From contig CALSSE010000015.1 in assembly GCA_943788935.1 (NCBI GenBank), positions 1-64,000 of the forward strand: DNA of 64,000 nt. The letters run 5' to 3'. A program made the translations under genes and the position numbers. Source of the DNA: an uncultured bacterium (lineage in GTDB: Bacteria; Myxococcota_A; Bradymonadia; UBA7976; VGTA01). Below, in pieces: positions 55,474 to 64,000 of the stretch. Numbering within the stretch: position 1 is the stretch's first letter; every line of letters starts with the position of its first letter. The notes under the pieces are model-generated. The model was not told where the DNA came from, ran no database searches, and saw nothing but the letters and a program-made list of their open reading frames with translations.

Positions 55474-55547
55474 TGACCTCATTTTAAACCCTATGAAATA
55501 TATACATCAAACGATTCATCTAGCCATTAAAGACTACAGGAGATGAG

Positions 55548-57194
55548 ATGACCTCTTCTATATGGCGAGATATTATAAAAGCATCTATCTTGGGTCTTGA
55601 TCGGATCAGCGCACCCACCACTCCTCTCTCTGAGCTCTCAAACTTACTCGATTATCAAACGGAGGGGGAGGCTCCCATCACTCAAGAGAAGAGCGCCCTC
55701 GATCTCATCGCTGCCCTCGATCTTTATGAGAGAGCAGGTAGACGCAACCAACAAACGACTCAACCCGCTCTATATAGACCCCAAGAGGGAGAGAGGGATG
55801 AGGATTATCGTTCACTTCAGTGGCCTAATAGGCGGCTGAGTGAGCTGCTCATCGCCCTCAGGTCTGAGCCCATATTATTGAGACAGCTTCTCAGCGGATT
55901 AGCGACTCATCGGCGATTAATTCCACAAGATTTAATTGTGGAGCTTTTAGAGATCGGACGAGATGATCATTTATTGACCGCGCTGATCGCTAAAGTGGTT
56001 GGAGACCGAGGTCGATGGTTAGCGACGCTCAATGAGCGTTGGTCATATTTGGTGACATCAGAAGTTAATAATAAATCGATAGAGAGAGTACGCACAGAAT
56101 GGAGCGAGGGAAGCTCATCTACTCGGCAGGCAGCCCTAAGAACGATAAGACAGAGAGACCCCGAAGCCGCCTTAGACTTACTCAGCGCTGAGATCTCTCA
56201 AGAGAGGGCACAGTCGAGAGCGAGCTTGCTTAGCGAGCTTAAGTTTGGCCTCTCCTTAGCGGATGAGCCACTCTTAGAGCGGTGTCTCGATGACCGCAGT
56301 AAAGAGGTTAGAAGGGTCGCTGCAGAACTTCTCACTCGCCTTGAACACAGTCTATTTACCCAACGTAACCTCGCTCGACTTTGGCGAGCGGTTATTTGTG
56401 TTTCTAGTGATGACCTGTCTCTTTCAGAAGAAAGCCTATCGTGGGAGATTAAGCTCCCCTCAGCAGATCTTGACGAGACCGAGACTCGAGATCAGCTTGG
56501 GAGGAAGTTACCGGTGGCCGGTGGACAACGAGCCGGTCGTTTACAGGAGCTAATCGCCTTAGCACCACTGACGGTCTGGGATAGGTTCTCATCTTCTAAG
56601 GAAGTGATCTTTGAGTTAGCGAGGCAGACTGAGTTTTGTCCTATTTTCTTACGGGGGTGGACCGCTGCCTGTCTACGAGAAGCAGATGAAGAGTGGGCTT
56701 ATGTGCTCATTCAGTGGCACACTCGTATGGGTCTGACTTATCCGGACCGATTGTGGGATGTAGTGAGTCTCCCAGCGATTGAGCGATACATCAGCGACGC
56801 ACTCTCCCAAGATAGAGAGGAGTGGTTCAGTCTCATCCCGAAGCTAAACCAGCCATGGTCATCGCAGATCAGTGAGGCGACGATCAGAGCGCTCGCCACA
56901 TCTTTGAGACAGCTCTATAAAAGTCGACACCAATCCAATGGACGGCGATCTCGCTCACCCAAGTCTACAAGTGAGAACTCAAGAACTATATATAGCTCAC
57001 TCTGCCACATAGTGGACAATATTGGTCTTTGGGCACCGCTTCATCATCAAGAGTTAATGTCGTCTCACCTCACCGGATTGAGTAATGCGCTCTCCGAAGA
57101 GATCTCATCTTCCTTAGAGCGCTGTTATCAGCGGTTTCACATTCGCTCTGAACTCGCTCTACTCGATGAAAATATCAACAGTATTAGTCTCTAA
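55548..57194 (+). CDS. DUF5691-like helical-repeat protein
   Basis: 548 residues, 74 bases after the SWIM gene, AGGAG before the ATG. The protein is helix-rich with HEAT-like units (LLERCLDDRSKEVRRVAAELLT, about 245-265). DUF5691 proteins are known neighbours of SWIM/MoxR/VWA genes in Actinobacteria and Myxococcota, and the layout here agrees; the family call is from gene order and general pattern. It may be a scaffold for the AAA+ and VWA parts. Confidence 0.65.
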   Translation: MTSSIWRDIIKASILGLDRISAPTTPLSELSNLLDYQTEGEAPITQEKSALDLIAALDLYERAGRRNQQTTQPALYRPQEGERDEDYRSLQWPNRRLSELLIALRSEPILLRQLLSGLATHRRLIPQDLIVELLEIGRDDHLLTALIAKVVGDRGRWLATLNERWSYLVTSEVNNKSIERVRTEWSEGSSSTRQAALRTIRQRDPEAALDLLSAEISQERAQSRASLLSELKFGLSLADEPLLERCLDDRSKEVRRVAAELLTRLEHSLFTQRNLARLWRAVICVSSDDLSLSEESLSWEIKLPSADLDETETRDQLGRKLPVAGGQRAGRLQELIALAPLTVWDRFSSSKEVIFELARQTEFCPIFLRGWTAACLREADEEWAYVLIQWHTRMGLTYPDRLWDVVSLPAIERYISDALSQDREEWFSLIPKLNQPWSSQISEATIRALATSLRQLYKSRHQSNGRRSRSPKSTSENSRTIYSSLCHIVDNIGLWAPLHHQELMSSHLTGLSNALSEEISSSLERCYQRFHIRSELALLDENINSISL

Positions 57195-57229
57195 CGCCCA
57201 TCAATATTCCTCACCATAAAGGCTCATCT

Positions 57230-58342
57230 ATGGTAAAGCACTCCGCTTCAAAGTCTCTTGAGACCGATCAAATTCTCCGTGCTCATGCGGAGCTGGAGTT
57301 CTCAGCAGAGCTCACAGTACTCGAAGCATATGATCAACGACAGCGCCCTCCTCATTGGCGACTCTCTCCGTGGGCGGTTAAGACTTATCTTTTGGGTGGA
57401 ACTCTTGAAGATGGGACTAAGATCTCTCCCAAATACATTGGTAACCATCGACTCATTGAGATCGCTATCGCCACTCTCGCTACTGACCGTGCTCTCCTTC
57501 TCTACGGTGTCCCCGGTACAGCGAAATCATGGGTATCAGAGCACCTGGCCGCGGCGATCAGCGGTGACTCAACCTTACTGATTCAAGGGACAGCGGGAAC
57601 CAGTGAAGAGTCAATTCGTTATGGTTGGAATTATGCTGAACTGTTAGCGAAAGGTCCCTCAGACCGAGCGATCGTCCCCAGCCCTATGATGAAGGCGATG
57701 AGTGAAGGGAGGATCGCTAGAGTCGAAGAGCTCACCCGTATTCCCGCTGATGTGCAAGACACTCTTATTACGATACTCTCTGAAAAAATGATGCCCATTC
57801 CAGAGTTAGGTAGTGAGGTTCAGGCGATGAGAGGGTTTAATATCATCGCTACCGCAAACAATAGAGACAAAGGAGTGAATGAGCTATCTAGCGCCTTAAA
57901 ACGTCGATTCAACACGGTTATCTTACCTGTGCCGAGCACCATAGAAGAAGAGGTGTCCATTGTTGAGAGTAGGGCAGCGAAGTTAGGACGAGCTCTTGAG
58001 CTGCCTGCTGAGAGACCGACTCTTGAAGAGGTGAGACGAGTAGTCACTGTCTTTCGTGAGTTGAGAGAGGGTAAAACTCTCGACGGTAAGATTAAGCTCA
58101 AGACACCTTCAGGGACGCTCAGTCCGGCAGAGGCGATATCCGTAGTTAACAGTGGCCTCTCTCTCGCGGGTCACTTTGGGGATGGAGTACTCAACGCGCA
58201 TGACATCGCTTCGGGTCTCTTAGGAGCGATCATTAAAGATCCGGTACAAGACTCGATCGTGATGCGAGAATACCTAGAGACCGTTGTAAAAGAGCGAGAA
58301 GGATGGATGGATCTCTATCGAGCATGTAGAGAGGTTATCTAG
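57230..58342 (+). CDS. MoxR-family AAA+ ATPase
   Basis: 370 residues; an ATP-driven chaperone-like remodeller. Walker A GVPGTAKS (residues about 91-98), a Walker B-like strand RIARVEELTR (about 161-170), sensor ATANNRDKG (about 206) and an RRF arginine-finger region. Odd: the Walker B acid pair reads Glu-Glu instead of Asp-Glu. AAGG is seven bases before the ATG. The last base of its stop is the first base of the next gene's GTG, so translation is coupled. MoxR proteins typically act with a VWA partner, present two genes downstream. Confidence 0.9.
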   Translation: MVKHSASKSLETDQILRAHAELEFSAELTVLEAYDQRQRPPHWRLSPWAVKTYLLGGTLEDGTKISPKYIGNHRLIEIAIATLATDRALLLYGVPGTAKSWVSEHLAAAISGDSTLLIQGTAGTSEESIRYGWNYAELLAKGPSDRAIVPSPMMKAMSEGRIARVEELTRIPADVQDTLITILSEKMMPIPELGSEVQAMRGFNIIATANNRDKGVNELSSALKRRFNTVILPVPSTIEEEVSIVESRAAKLGRALELPAERPTLEEVRRVVTVFRELREGKTLDGKIKLKTPSGTLSPAEAISVVNSGLSLAGHFGDGVLNAHDIASGLLGAIIKDPVQDSIVMREYLETVVKEREGWMDLYRACREVI

Positions 58343-60714
58343 TGACCCTCTCATTTTTTGGGATCCGACATCATGGTCCTGGGTCAGCTCGCAGCTTAGA
58401 GAGAGCTTTAGCGCGTCTCAACCCTGACCTGATATTAGTAGAGGGTCCACCGGAAGCAGAGTCAGCGCTAAAGAGCATCTTAGATCCCGATATGCTCCCT
58501 CCTGTGGCTCTTCTAGCTCATGACCCAAAATCAGCTCATCGCGCTAGCTTTTATCCTTTCGCTCAGTTCTCTCCTGAATGGCGAGCTTTTCGCTATGCTC
58601 TTGAGTCTGATATTGAGCTGAGGTTAATGGATCTCCCCGTAGCTCATAAATTTGGACTCCTCGCCGCTCAAGAAAGAGCGGATAATGAAGTGGAGGTTTC
58701 AAGAAAAGAAATAGTCAGCGCAGAGAAGAGAGAGGAGGATAAAGCGGGGCTCGCTGATGAGCCTCAGAGCGAGACTCAAAGAGCGAGTGAATCTTTGAGC
58801 CTGAATCTTGATCCTCAACGGGAGTTTCAACGATTTTGGAGAGAGGCCATCCTCCGTGATCCCCTCTCGTATTTTGGACAGCTCGCTGGCTATGGAGACG
58901 GTGAAGGGTGGTGGGAGAAACAAGTAGAGCTAGGCCAAAGAGATGATCAAAGTTTATTTATGGCGGTCGCAGAGATGATGACCGCCCTCCGAGAGTCGCT
59001 TGGAGGGTGGGCTTATCGTGAGGATATGAGTGAGAGTGAACGTCATGAGTTTAGACGTGAAGCCTCGATGCGGAAGATCATTAAAAAGGCTAAAAGGGAT
59101 CACTTTGAGCGGATCGCCGTGGTCTGTGGAGCGTGGCATGTTCCCGCATTGATTAACCCACCCCCACTCGCTCAAGATCGACGAGCGCTTAAAGATTTAC
59201 CCAAGTCAAAGGTCGTGGTGACTTGGATCCCATGGACTTATGGGAGGCTCAGCGCCGAGAGTGGATATGGGGCGGGCGTGATCTCGCCTGGATGGTACGA
59301 CCATTTATGGGAGAGTGGCGCTACCCAGGGAGCATTGTGGCTGAGTAAGGTCGCCAGAGCCTTACGTGATGAAGGGCTAGATATCTCCTCTGCCCATATT
59401 ATAGAGAGCCATCGTCTCGCTGAAGCGTTAGCCTCACTTCGAGACTTCCCAGTGCCTCGTCTTGAAGAGCTTAATGAAGCGATTTGCGCTGTTATGTTGT
59501 TTGGAGACCACCGCGCTCTTAAGCTAATAAAAAGCAAACTCATGATCAGCGAGCGGGTGGGAGAGATCCCCTCCTCTCTCCCCGCTACGCCTCTACAAAG
59601 AGATCTGCAACAGCTTCAGAAGAGACTTCGACTTAAGCCGAGCCCCGAGCGTCAAGAGAAGACTTTTGACTTACGTAAGCCTCTTGATCTAGAGCGGAGC
59701 CAACTAATCCACCGCCTTAAGCTCCTTGAGCTCCCTTGGGGTGAGCTTGGGTATAGTAGTGGAGATGGAACCTTTAAAGAGCATTGGCTATTAGAGTGGC
59801 GACCCGAATTTGCTTTAGAGCTCATCGATCGAGCTCGTTGGGGTCAAACGGTAGAGTCAGCGACCATCGCTTATGCTTCACATCAAGCCCAATCTCTGAC
59901 TCTCTCTGAACTTACTGAGCACATCAAGTTCGCGATCACCGCCGATCTCTCACCATTAGTTAGCGTCACGCTTAATCTCCTCCATCACCGAGCTTCAGTA
60001 TCAAGCGATATGACTCAGCTGCTCAATACGATCAGCCCACTCGCTGATCTCGCTCATTACAGTGACGTCAGGGGGAGTCGTATAGAGGTCGTAGATGAGG
60101 TAATTAACTCAATCACCCCTCGGGTCAGTATTGGGCTCTTTCATGCCTGTTTGAGCCTTAATGAGACGTCTGCTGCACAGATGAGCGAACAGATTGAGAA
60201 GGCGACGATCTCTCTGCAGAGACTAGAGCGTAAAGAGCTGCTCGATCAATGGTTTGAATCACTCCTGAGCTTATCTCAACGAGATAGTCTACAAGGATAT
60301 TTACTCGGTAGCCTCTGTCGTCTGCTCGTCAACGCTGATCTATTGAGCGATACCGAGAGCGCTCACCGGATGAGCTTAGCGCTTTCGCGTTCGGTCTCAC
60401 CGACTCAAAGCGCGGCTTGGCTAGAAGGCTTTCTTAATGGGAGTGGGCTCATACTCATCTATGATGATGAGCTTTGGACGCTAGTAGACCAGTGGGTTTA
60501 TGGCTTAAGTGAAGATCATTTCATAGATCTGCTTCCCCTCATCCGAAGAACCTTCTCTAGCTTCACTCCCGCTGAACTGAGGCAGCTCGGCTCTAAACTC
60601 TCTAGGAATTCTTTTCTTTCTTCCTTGAGCCAAGAGAGCGAGGACGTTGAGCTGATCGATCATGAGCGAGCGGCTTCAGCGTTACCATTTTTAGAGCGAA
60701 TGTTAAGACAGTAA
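58342..60714 (+). CDS. DUF5682-like protein, possibly TraB/EreA-type fold
   Basis: 790 residues, GTG start overlapping the MoxR stop by one base. The N-terminus FFGIRHHGPGSARSL, then LNPDLILVEGPPEAES, and a later AVVCGAWHVPALINPP (about 258-270) give the His/Glu and GxWH pattern of TraB/PrgY, ChaN and erythromycin-esterase-like proteins, in which such residues form an active site; this resemblance is my inference. The C-terminal 400 residues are helical (TPR/HEAT-like). It could be the enzymatic effector of the cluster. An acidic helical stretch interrupts the domain at about 114-155. Confidence 0.7.
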   Translation: MTLSFFGIRHHGPGSARSLERALARLNPDLILVEGPPEAESALKSILDPDMLPPVALLAHDPKSAHRASFYPFAQFSPEWRAFRYALESDIELRLMDLPVAHKFGLLAAQERADNEVEVSRKEIVSAEKREEDKAGLADEPQSETQRASESLSLNLDPQREFQRFWREAILRDPLSYFGQLAGYGDGEGWWEKQVELGQRDDQSLFMAVAEMMTALRESLGGWAYREDMSESERHEFRREASMRKIIKKAKRDHFERIAVVCGAWHVPALINPPPLAQDRRALKDLPKSKVVVTWIPWTYGRLSAESGYGAGVISPGWYDHLWESGATQGALWLSKVARALRDEGLDISSAHIIESHRLAEALASLRDFPVPRLEELNEAICAVMLFGDHRALKLIKSKLMISERVGEIPSSLPATPLQRDLQQLQKRLRLKPSPERQEKTFDLRKPLDLERSQLIHRLKLLELPWGELGYSSGDGTFKEHWLLEWRPEFALELIDRARWGQTVESATIAYASHQAQSLTLSELTEHIKFAITADLSPLVSVTLNLLHHRASVSSDMTQLLNTISPLADLAHYSDVRGSRIEVVDEVINSITPRVSIGLFHACLSLNETSAAQMSEQIEKATISLQRLERKELLDQWFESLLSLSQRDSLQGYLLGSLCRLLVNADLLSDTESAHRMSLALSRSVSPTQSAAWLEGFLNGSGLILIYDDELWTLVDQWVYGLSEDHFIDLLPLIRRTFSSFTPAELRQLGSKLSRNSFLSSLSQESEDVELIDHERAASALPFLERMLRQ

Positions 60715-60726
60715 GTGAGGATAGCG

Positions 60727-61980
60727 ATGAGTAGTCAAGAGCTCAAATATGGTGACGTCGACAAAGAGGAGGCTAGTAACCTCGACATGGGGAATGAACG
60801 TCAACGCCGTTGGAGGTTGATCTTAGGAGGACGTGATGCAGACGGAACCGACGCTGAACTCAGCAGCGCTGATCTCAAGCTCGATCAGTGCTTGAGCGCG
60901 CTTTATGGTCAAGGCTCAGAGAGCGGTGAGCTGTCTAAAGCTCAGAAACGTAGAGGTGGAGGGAGAGGAGGGAGCGGATCGTCAAAGCCTAATGTCTCCC
61001 GCTGGCTCGGTGACATTCGAGAGTACTTTCCTGCCTCGGTGGTGAGGGTGATGCAACGGGACGCCATTGATCGATTAGGAATAGAGAGCTTGTTGCTAGA
61101 GAAAGAGCTGCTAGAGAACGTAGAGTCTGATGTTCATCTCGTCGCTCAACTCATCTCTTTGAAGAATGTGATCCCTGTGGAGACCAAAGAGACCGCTCGG
61201 CGAGTTGTCTCTAAAGTTGTAGAAGAACTGAAGCGTCGTCTTGAAGCGCCGACTCGAGAGGCGGTCAGCGGGAGCTTAAATCGAGCTCGACGTAACCCAC
61301 GACCGCGACATCATGAGATTGATTGGCGGCGAACAATTATGGCTAATTTGAAGCATTATCAAGCGGATTATCAGAGTATTATCCCTGAGCGGAGGATTGG
61401 TTTTGGTCGGAAAAGATCTAGTTTAAGAGATGTGATCCTCTGTGTAGATCAAAGCGGGTCTATGGCGACCTCAGTGGTTTACTCAAGCATATTCGCCGCT
61501 GTATTGGCTAAACTCCCCGCGATCTCTATTAAGTTAATCTGCTTTGATACTAGCGTAGTAGATCTCTCTGATGAGCTACATGACGATCCCGTCGATGTGT
61601 TATTTGGATTGAACCTCGGCGGTGGTACTGATATCAATCAAGCGCTCGCTTATTGTGAAAAGCTCATCACTCGGCCCGAGGAGACGGTTTTAGTGATGAT
61701 CAGCGACCTTATGGAAGGTGGCGATGAGCGTCAGATGCTCACTCGTATGAACGCCTTAGTCGATTCTGGGGTGAACTGTATCAACCTGTTGACACTCTCT
61801 GATGATGGCGTCCCATGGTATGACTCAGACAATACCTTACGTTTCTCCAAGATGGGTATCCCTTGCTTCGCCTGTACACCTGACCTCTTCCCTGATCTAA
61901 TGGCTCAAGCCTTACGTCAACAGAACATCTCTACTTGGGCCTCACAACAGGATCTTCTTATAGTACGAGGAGAAGGATGA
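60727..61980 (+). CDS. VWA-domain protein (CoxE-like)
   Basis: I start at ATG 60727 (AGGA six bases upstream); an earlier GTG at 60715 directly follows the previous stop. After an acidic N-terminus and a Gly-rich patch (RRGGGRGGSGSS, about 80-90), a helical part leads to the VWA domain: CVDQSGSMATS (MIDAS DxSxS, about 240), LNLGGGTDINQAL (the T of MIDAS, about 298) and MISDLMEGGDE (the Asp). All MIDAS positions are present, so it can bind metal and a partner ligand. It follows the DUF5682 gene at once and is the usual partner of MoxR. Confidence 0.88.
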   Translation: MSSQELKYGDVDKEEASNLDMGNERQRRWRLILGGRDADGTDAELSSADLKLDQCLSALYGQGSESGELSKAQKRRGGGRGGSGSSKPNVSRWLGDIREYFPASVVRVMQRDAIDRLGIESLLLEKELLENVESDVHLVAQLISLKNVIPVETKETARRVVSKVVEELKRRLEAPTREAVSGSLNRARRNPRPRHHEIDWRRTIMANLKHYQADYQSIIPERRIGFGRKRSSLRDVILCVDQSGSMATSVVYSSIFAAVLAKLPAISIKLICFDTSVVDLSDELHDDPVDVLFGLNLGGGTDINQALAYCEKLITRPEETVLVMISDLMEGGDERQMLTRMNALVDSGVNCINLLTLSDDGVPWYDSDNTLRFSKMGIPCFACTPDLFPDLMAQALRQQNISTWASQQDLLIVRGEG

Positions 61981-62008
61981 GACCCCTCTTCGATATGCAG
62001 GTCTCACC

Positions 62009-63091
62009 ATGATAAAAACCCTCACAGATCAATGTTCTCCTAATCATCCCCTCATCTTAGCGCCTCTGAAATGTGAGTTATGGCGCGGTTCAGTTCTCGA
62101 GAGCACCCATGAGGTGCATGCAGCGCTAGTGAACACCACTGGTGAGCTGCTCGCCTACGCAGGAGACCCTCAACTGACAACGACCGCTCGCTCTTCTCTA
62201 AAACCCTTTCAACTATTGCCTACCCTCCGCTTAGGTGGAGAAGAGCGATTTGGTCTCCTACCCTCTGATATCGCTCTGATGTGTGCCTCTCATAATGGAG
62301 AGCCTCTGCATGTACAGCACTGTGAACAGCTTTTAAAGAAGTTAGGGTATGAACCTAGCGCGCTAGAGTGTGGTTCACATTTTCCCTACAGTCAAGCAGC
62401 CGCTCATGACCTGATTCGCGCTGGTTTACCCCCTCAAGCCATCCATAATAATTGCAGTGGTAAACACTGCGGTATGCTAGCTCTCAGCGCTTTACTGAAC
62501 GCTGAAGGTAGTTATTTAGAGCCAACTCATCCAACACAGCGAACAATCTTTGAAGGTCTTGAGCGCCTCTTAGGTGTAAAGAATAGAACATGGCAGATCG
62601 GAGTAGATGGTTGCTCTTTACCTACCCCTGCGATCTCCTTGCATGAATTCGCAGAGCTCTTCGCCTATCTTGCGGCGGGGAGCTCGCCACATGATCCCAC
62701 CTCAACAGCGTCGCTCTCTCGTATCTTCGAGGCGATGAGCGCTCACCCTGATCTGGTCGCGGGAGCTGATCGCTTTGACACCGCGTTTATGACGCATGCC
62801 CAAGGACGCGCGGTCTGTAAAGTGGGAGGAGAGGCGATTCGTGGCTTCGCGATTCGTGATGTTACAGGGCGAGCGCTCGGCCTAACGCTTAAGGTGACAG
62901 ATGGAGCGATGCGCGCTCTTCACCCTGCCTGCCTCGCTCTCTTAGCGAAACTAGAGCTCATAGATCAGCCACAAGACCTCTATAAATCCACAGTCGATTC
63001 AAGTCTGAATCCATTCTGGCGTGGAAAAGAGCAGAGCTGGGCAGGACGTGAAGCGACCGAGATTCGAGTTCAGATCCATCATCGAATATGA
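62009..63091 (+). CDS. L-asparaginase II-type protein
   Basis: 360 residues, matching the asparaginase II family (PF06089 type), which hydrolyses asparagine to aspartate and ammonia and is distinct from the classic bacterial enzymes. Features: WRGSVLESTHEVHAALVN, SSLKPFQLLP, CASHNGEPLHV, NCSGKHCGMLA and GVDGCSLPTPAISL. It starts 28 bases after the VWA gene on the same strand and may be co-transcribed, but it is metabolically unrelated, so linkage may be incidental. Followed by a convergent gene. Confidence 0.85.
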   Translation: MIKTLTDQCSPNHPLILAPLKCELWRGSVLESTHEVHAALVNTTGELLAYAGDPQLTTTARSSLKPFQLLPTLRLGGEERFGLLPSDIALMCASHNGEPLHVQHCEQLLKKLGYEPSALECGSHFPYSQAAAHDLIRAGLPPQAIHNNCSGKHCGMLALSALLNAEGSYLEPTHPTQRTIFEGLERLLGVKNRTWQIGVDGCSLPTPAISLHEFAELFAYLAAGSSPHDPTSTASLSRIFEAMSAHPDLVAGADRFDTAFMTHAQGRAVCKVGGEAIRGFAIRDVTGRALGLTLKVTDGAMRALHPACLALLAKLELIDQPQDLYKSTVDSSLNPFWRGKEQSWAGREATEIRVQIHHRI

Positions 63092-63096
63092 CTCTA

Positions 63097-63861
63097 TCAC
63101 AGCGAGTGATGAACTTGAGCCTCCTGCTCTCCCCAAGCCATGACCCGTATGATACTCTCAAATACGTTGATCGGACTGCGAAAAAAGCGACCGAGTTCAC
63201 TGCGCGTCATTAACACAGCTCCATCTCTATGCATCGGATCACAAACGATAAATTGTTCAGGGGACGTCGAGGCAAAGATCGCGATAAAATGGGGGATCGC
63301 TCCAGTGTTGGTCTCGCCATACCGACTTGAAAATAGATGTCGCCAACTCTCGGTAATATACCCATGGGCGATGACAGCTCGATTGGTCTCAAGATGCTCA
63401 TTGAGCTCAGCCCAAGAAGATCCGAAGATCGGGCGTGCTCCACCAGAAATCATACCCTGAGCCACTGATGGCGAACCTGCCATGGTCTCAAAAAACACTG
63501 GCTGAGTGTCATCATCTACCGCAACGATACCATCCCTAGTGTATAAAGTCGCCTCTTCCGACAAGGTCGTGGGATCAATATCCGGATAACTCATATACAT
63601 CATCGCTCGCGCATGGTCGATCGCTACTTCGGGCATAAGATTCGATGATTCCTCCTCTCGTAGGCTCATCAACATCGCTAGGCTAGCAGGTCCACAATTG
63701 TTTGAATCCGTATCGTTTTCAAGTCCGTCAGGGTTGAAACGCTGATCAAAAATTTGGGTCAGGAAGAACTGATTGGCCCATTCAATATCGCTCAGCTCAC
63801 TCCGATCCGCCTTGGTAAACGTCCGCGTCGTATGTTCTTGGATAGTAGAACTAGCGCTCAT
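63097..63861 (-). CDS. C39-like cysteine-peptidase-fold lipoprotein
   Basis: 254 residues from ATG 63861. A papain-like/C39 pattern: NNCGPASLAML (Cys), IPHFIAIF (His) and FIVCDPMH (Asp). The N-terminus as drawn has no signal, but the frame continues upstream to 63924 and reads NYRSIIVILILNTQIYACSN, a clean lipoprotein signal with lipobox IYAC. The only likely start there is CTG 63924 with GAGAG nearby, since TGA closes the frame just before. So the true protein may be a 275-residue lipoprotein started at a rare codon. Confidence 0.68.
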   Translation of the reverse strand: MSASSTIQEHTTRTFTKADRSELSDIEWANQFFLTQIFDQRFNPDGLENDTDSNNCGPASLAMLMSLREEESSNLMPEVAIDHARAMMYMSYPDIDPTTLSEEATLYTRDGIVAVDDDTQPVFFETMAGSPSVAQGMISGGARPIFGSSWAELNEHLETNRAVIAHGYITESWRHLFSSRYGETNTGAIPHFIAIFASTSPEQFIVCDPMHRDGAVLMTRSELGRFFRSPINVFESIIRVMAWGEQEAQVHHSL

Positions 63862-64000
63862 ATTAGAGCAGGCATATATCTGTGTATTGAGGATAAGAAT
63901 AACGATAATAGATCTATAATTCAGGGTGATCTCTCAACTCGCTCAACACACTTCATCTAAGCATATATGGCTAATGGTTAGAGTGAGTTGGTAATAAGAA

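Overview
The window looks like a chromosomal segment of a Gram-negative, probably Myxococcota/Bradymonadia-like (former Deltaproteobacteria) bacterium of medium GC. The evidence is indirect: many secreted lipoproteins with Asp/Gly/Ser-rich linkers after the lipobox, a DUF1592-DUF1552 pair, Cys-rich CGDGxC-type repeats, Tat-exported PhoX-like and carotenoid-oxygenase-like lipoproteins, and a fucose-nucleotide/ABC-export operon. No rRNA, tRNA or CRISPR array was recognised.

Layout. 1-2.2 kb: a partial exported protein whose 5' end is split by an IS5-type insertion flanked by an unusually long (54 bp) direct repeat, then a decayed hydrolase-like remnant. 2.2-8 kb: an RhlE-type RNA helicase, then a two-gene DUF1592/DUF1552 unit whose first gene opens with seven in-frame 15-bp repeats, each carrying an ATG. 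8-16.6 kb (minus strand): HExxH membrane protein, zinc-cysteine-less Sir2, and three large secreted proteins, one fusing an esterase, a formylglycine-enzyme-like domain and a C-terminal sensor-like region. 16.9-25 kb: an IS200-like (Y1) transposase with a 167-bp tandem duplication of its leader, then a 2261-residue flagellin-like protein with no flagellar genes nearby. 25.3-27.7 kb: IS debris (IS91-type fragment, IS4-type element). 28-38.7 kb: carotenoid-oxygenase-like protein with a TPR/CxxCH lipoprotein, YciA thioesterase, NHL-repeat lipoprotein, PhoX-like protein and other lipoproteins.

38.7-42.7 kb (minus strand): glycerate 2-kinase, sodium:solute symporter and GH63-type hydrolase, which together read as an uptake and breakdown route for a glycosylglycerate such as mannosylglycerate. 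43.9-49.2 kb (plus strand): gmd, fcl, an ABC exporter and a probable glycosyltransferase, a GDP-L-fucose-based glycan assembly/export operon, with a UbiE-type methyltransferase divergent to it. 49.3-50.4 kb: a LysM-M74 murein endopeptidase broken by a single-base deletion inside a 12-bp repeat array.

54.1-62 kb (plus strand): the most system-like cluster. It holds a SWIM zinc-finger protein, a DUF5691-like repeat protein, a MoxR AAA+ ATPase, a DUF5682-like putative hydrolase and a VWA-domain protein, tightly packed and co-directional, followed by an L-asparaginase II-type gene. The MoxR/VWA core suggests an ATP-driven remodelling or conflict module; its target is unknown. The window ends with a C39-like lipoprotein that may use a non-standard start.

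A theme across the window is short tandem duplication (9 to 167 bp) in leaders, gene starts, linkers and intergenic DNA; at least one such array has broken a gene.
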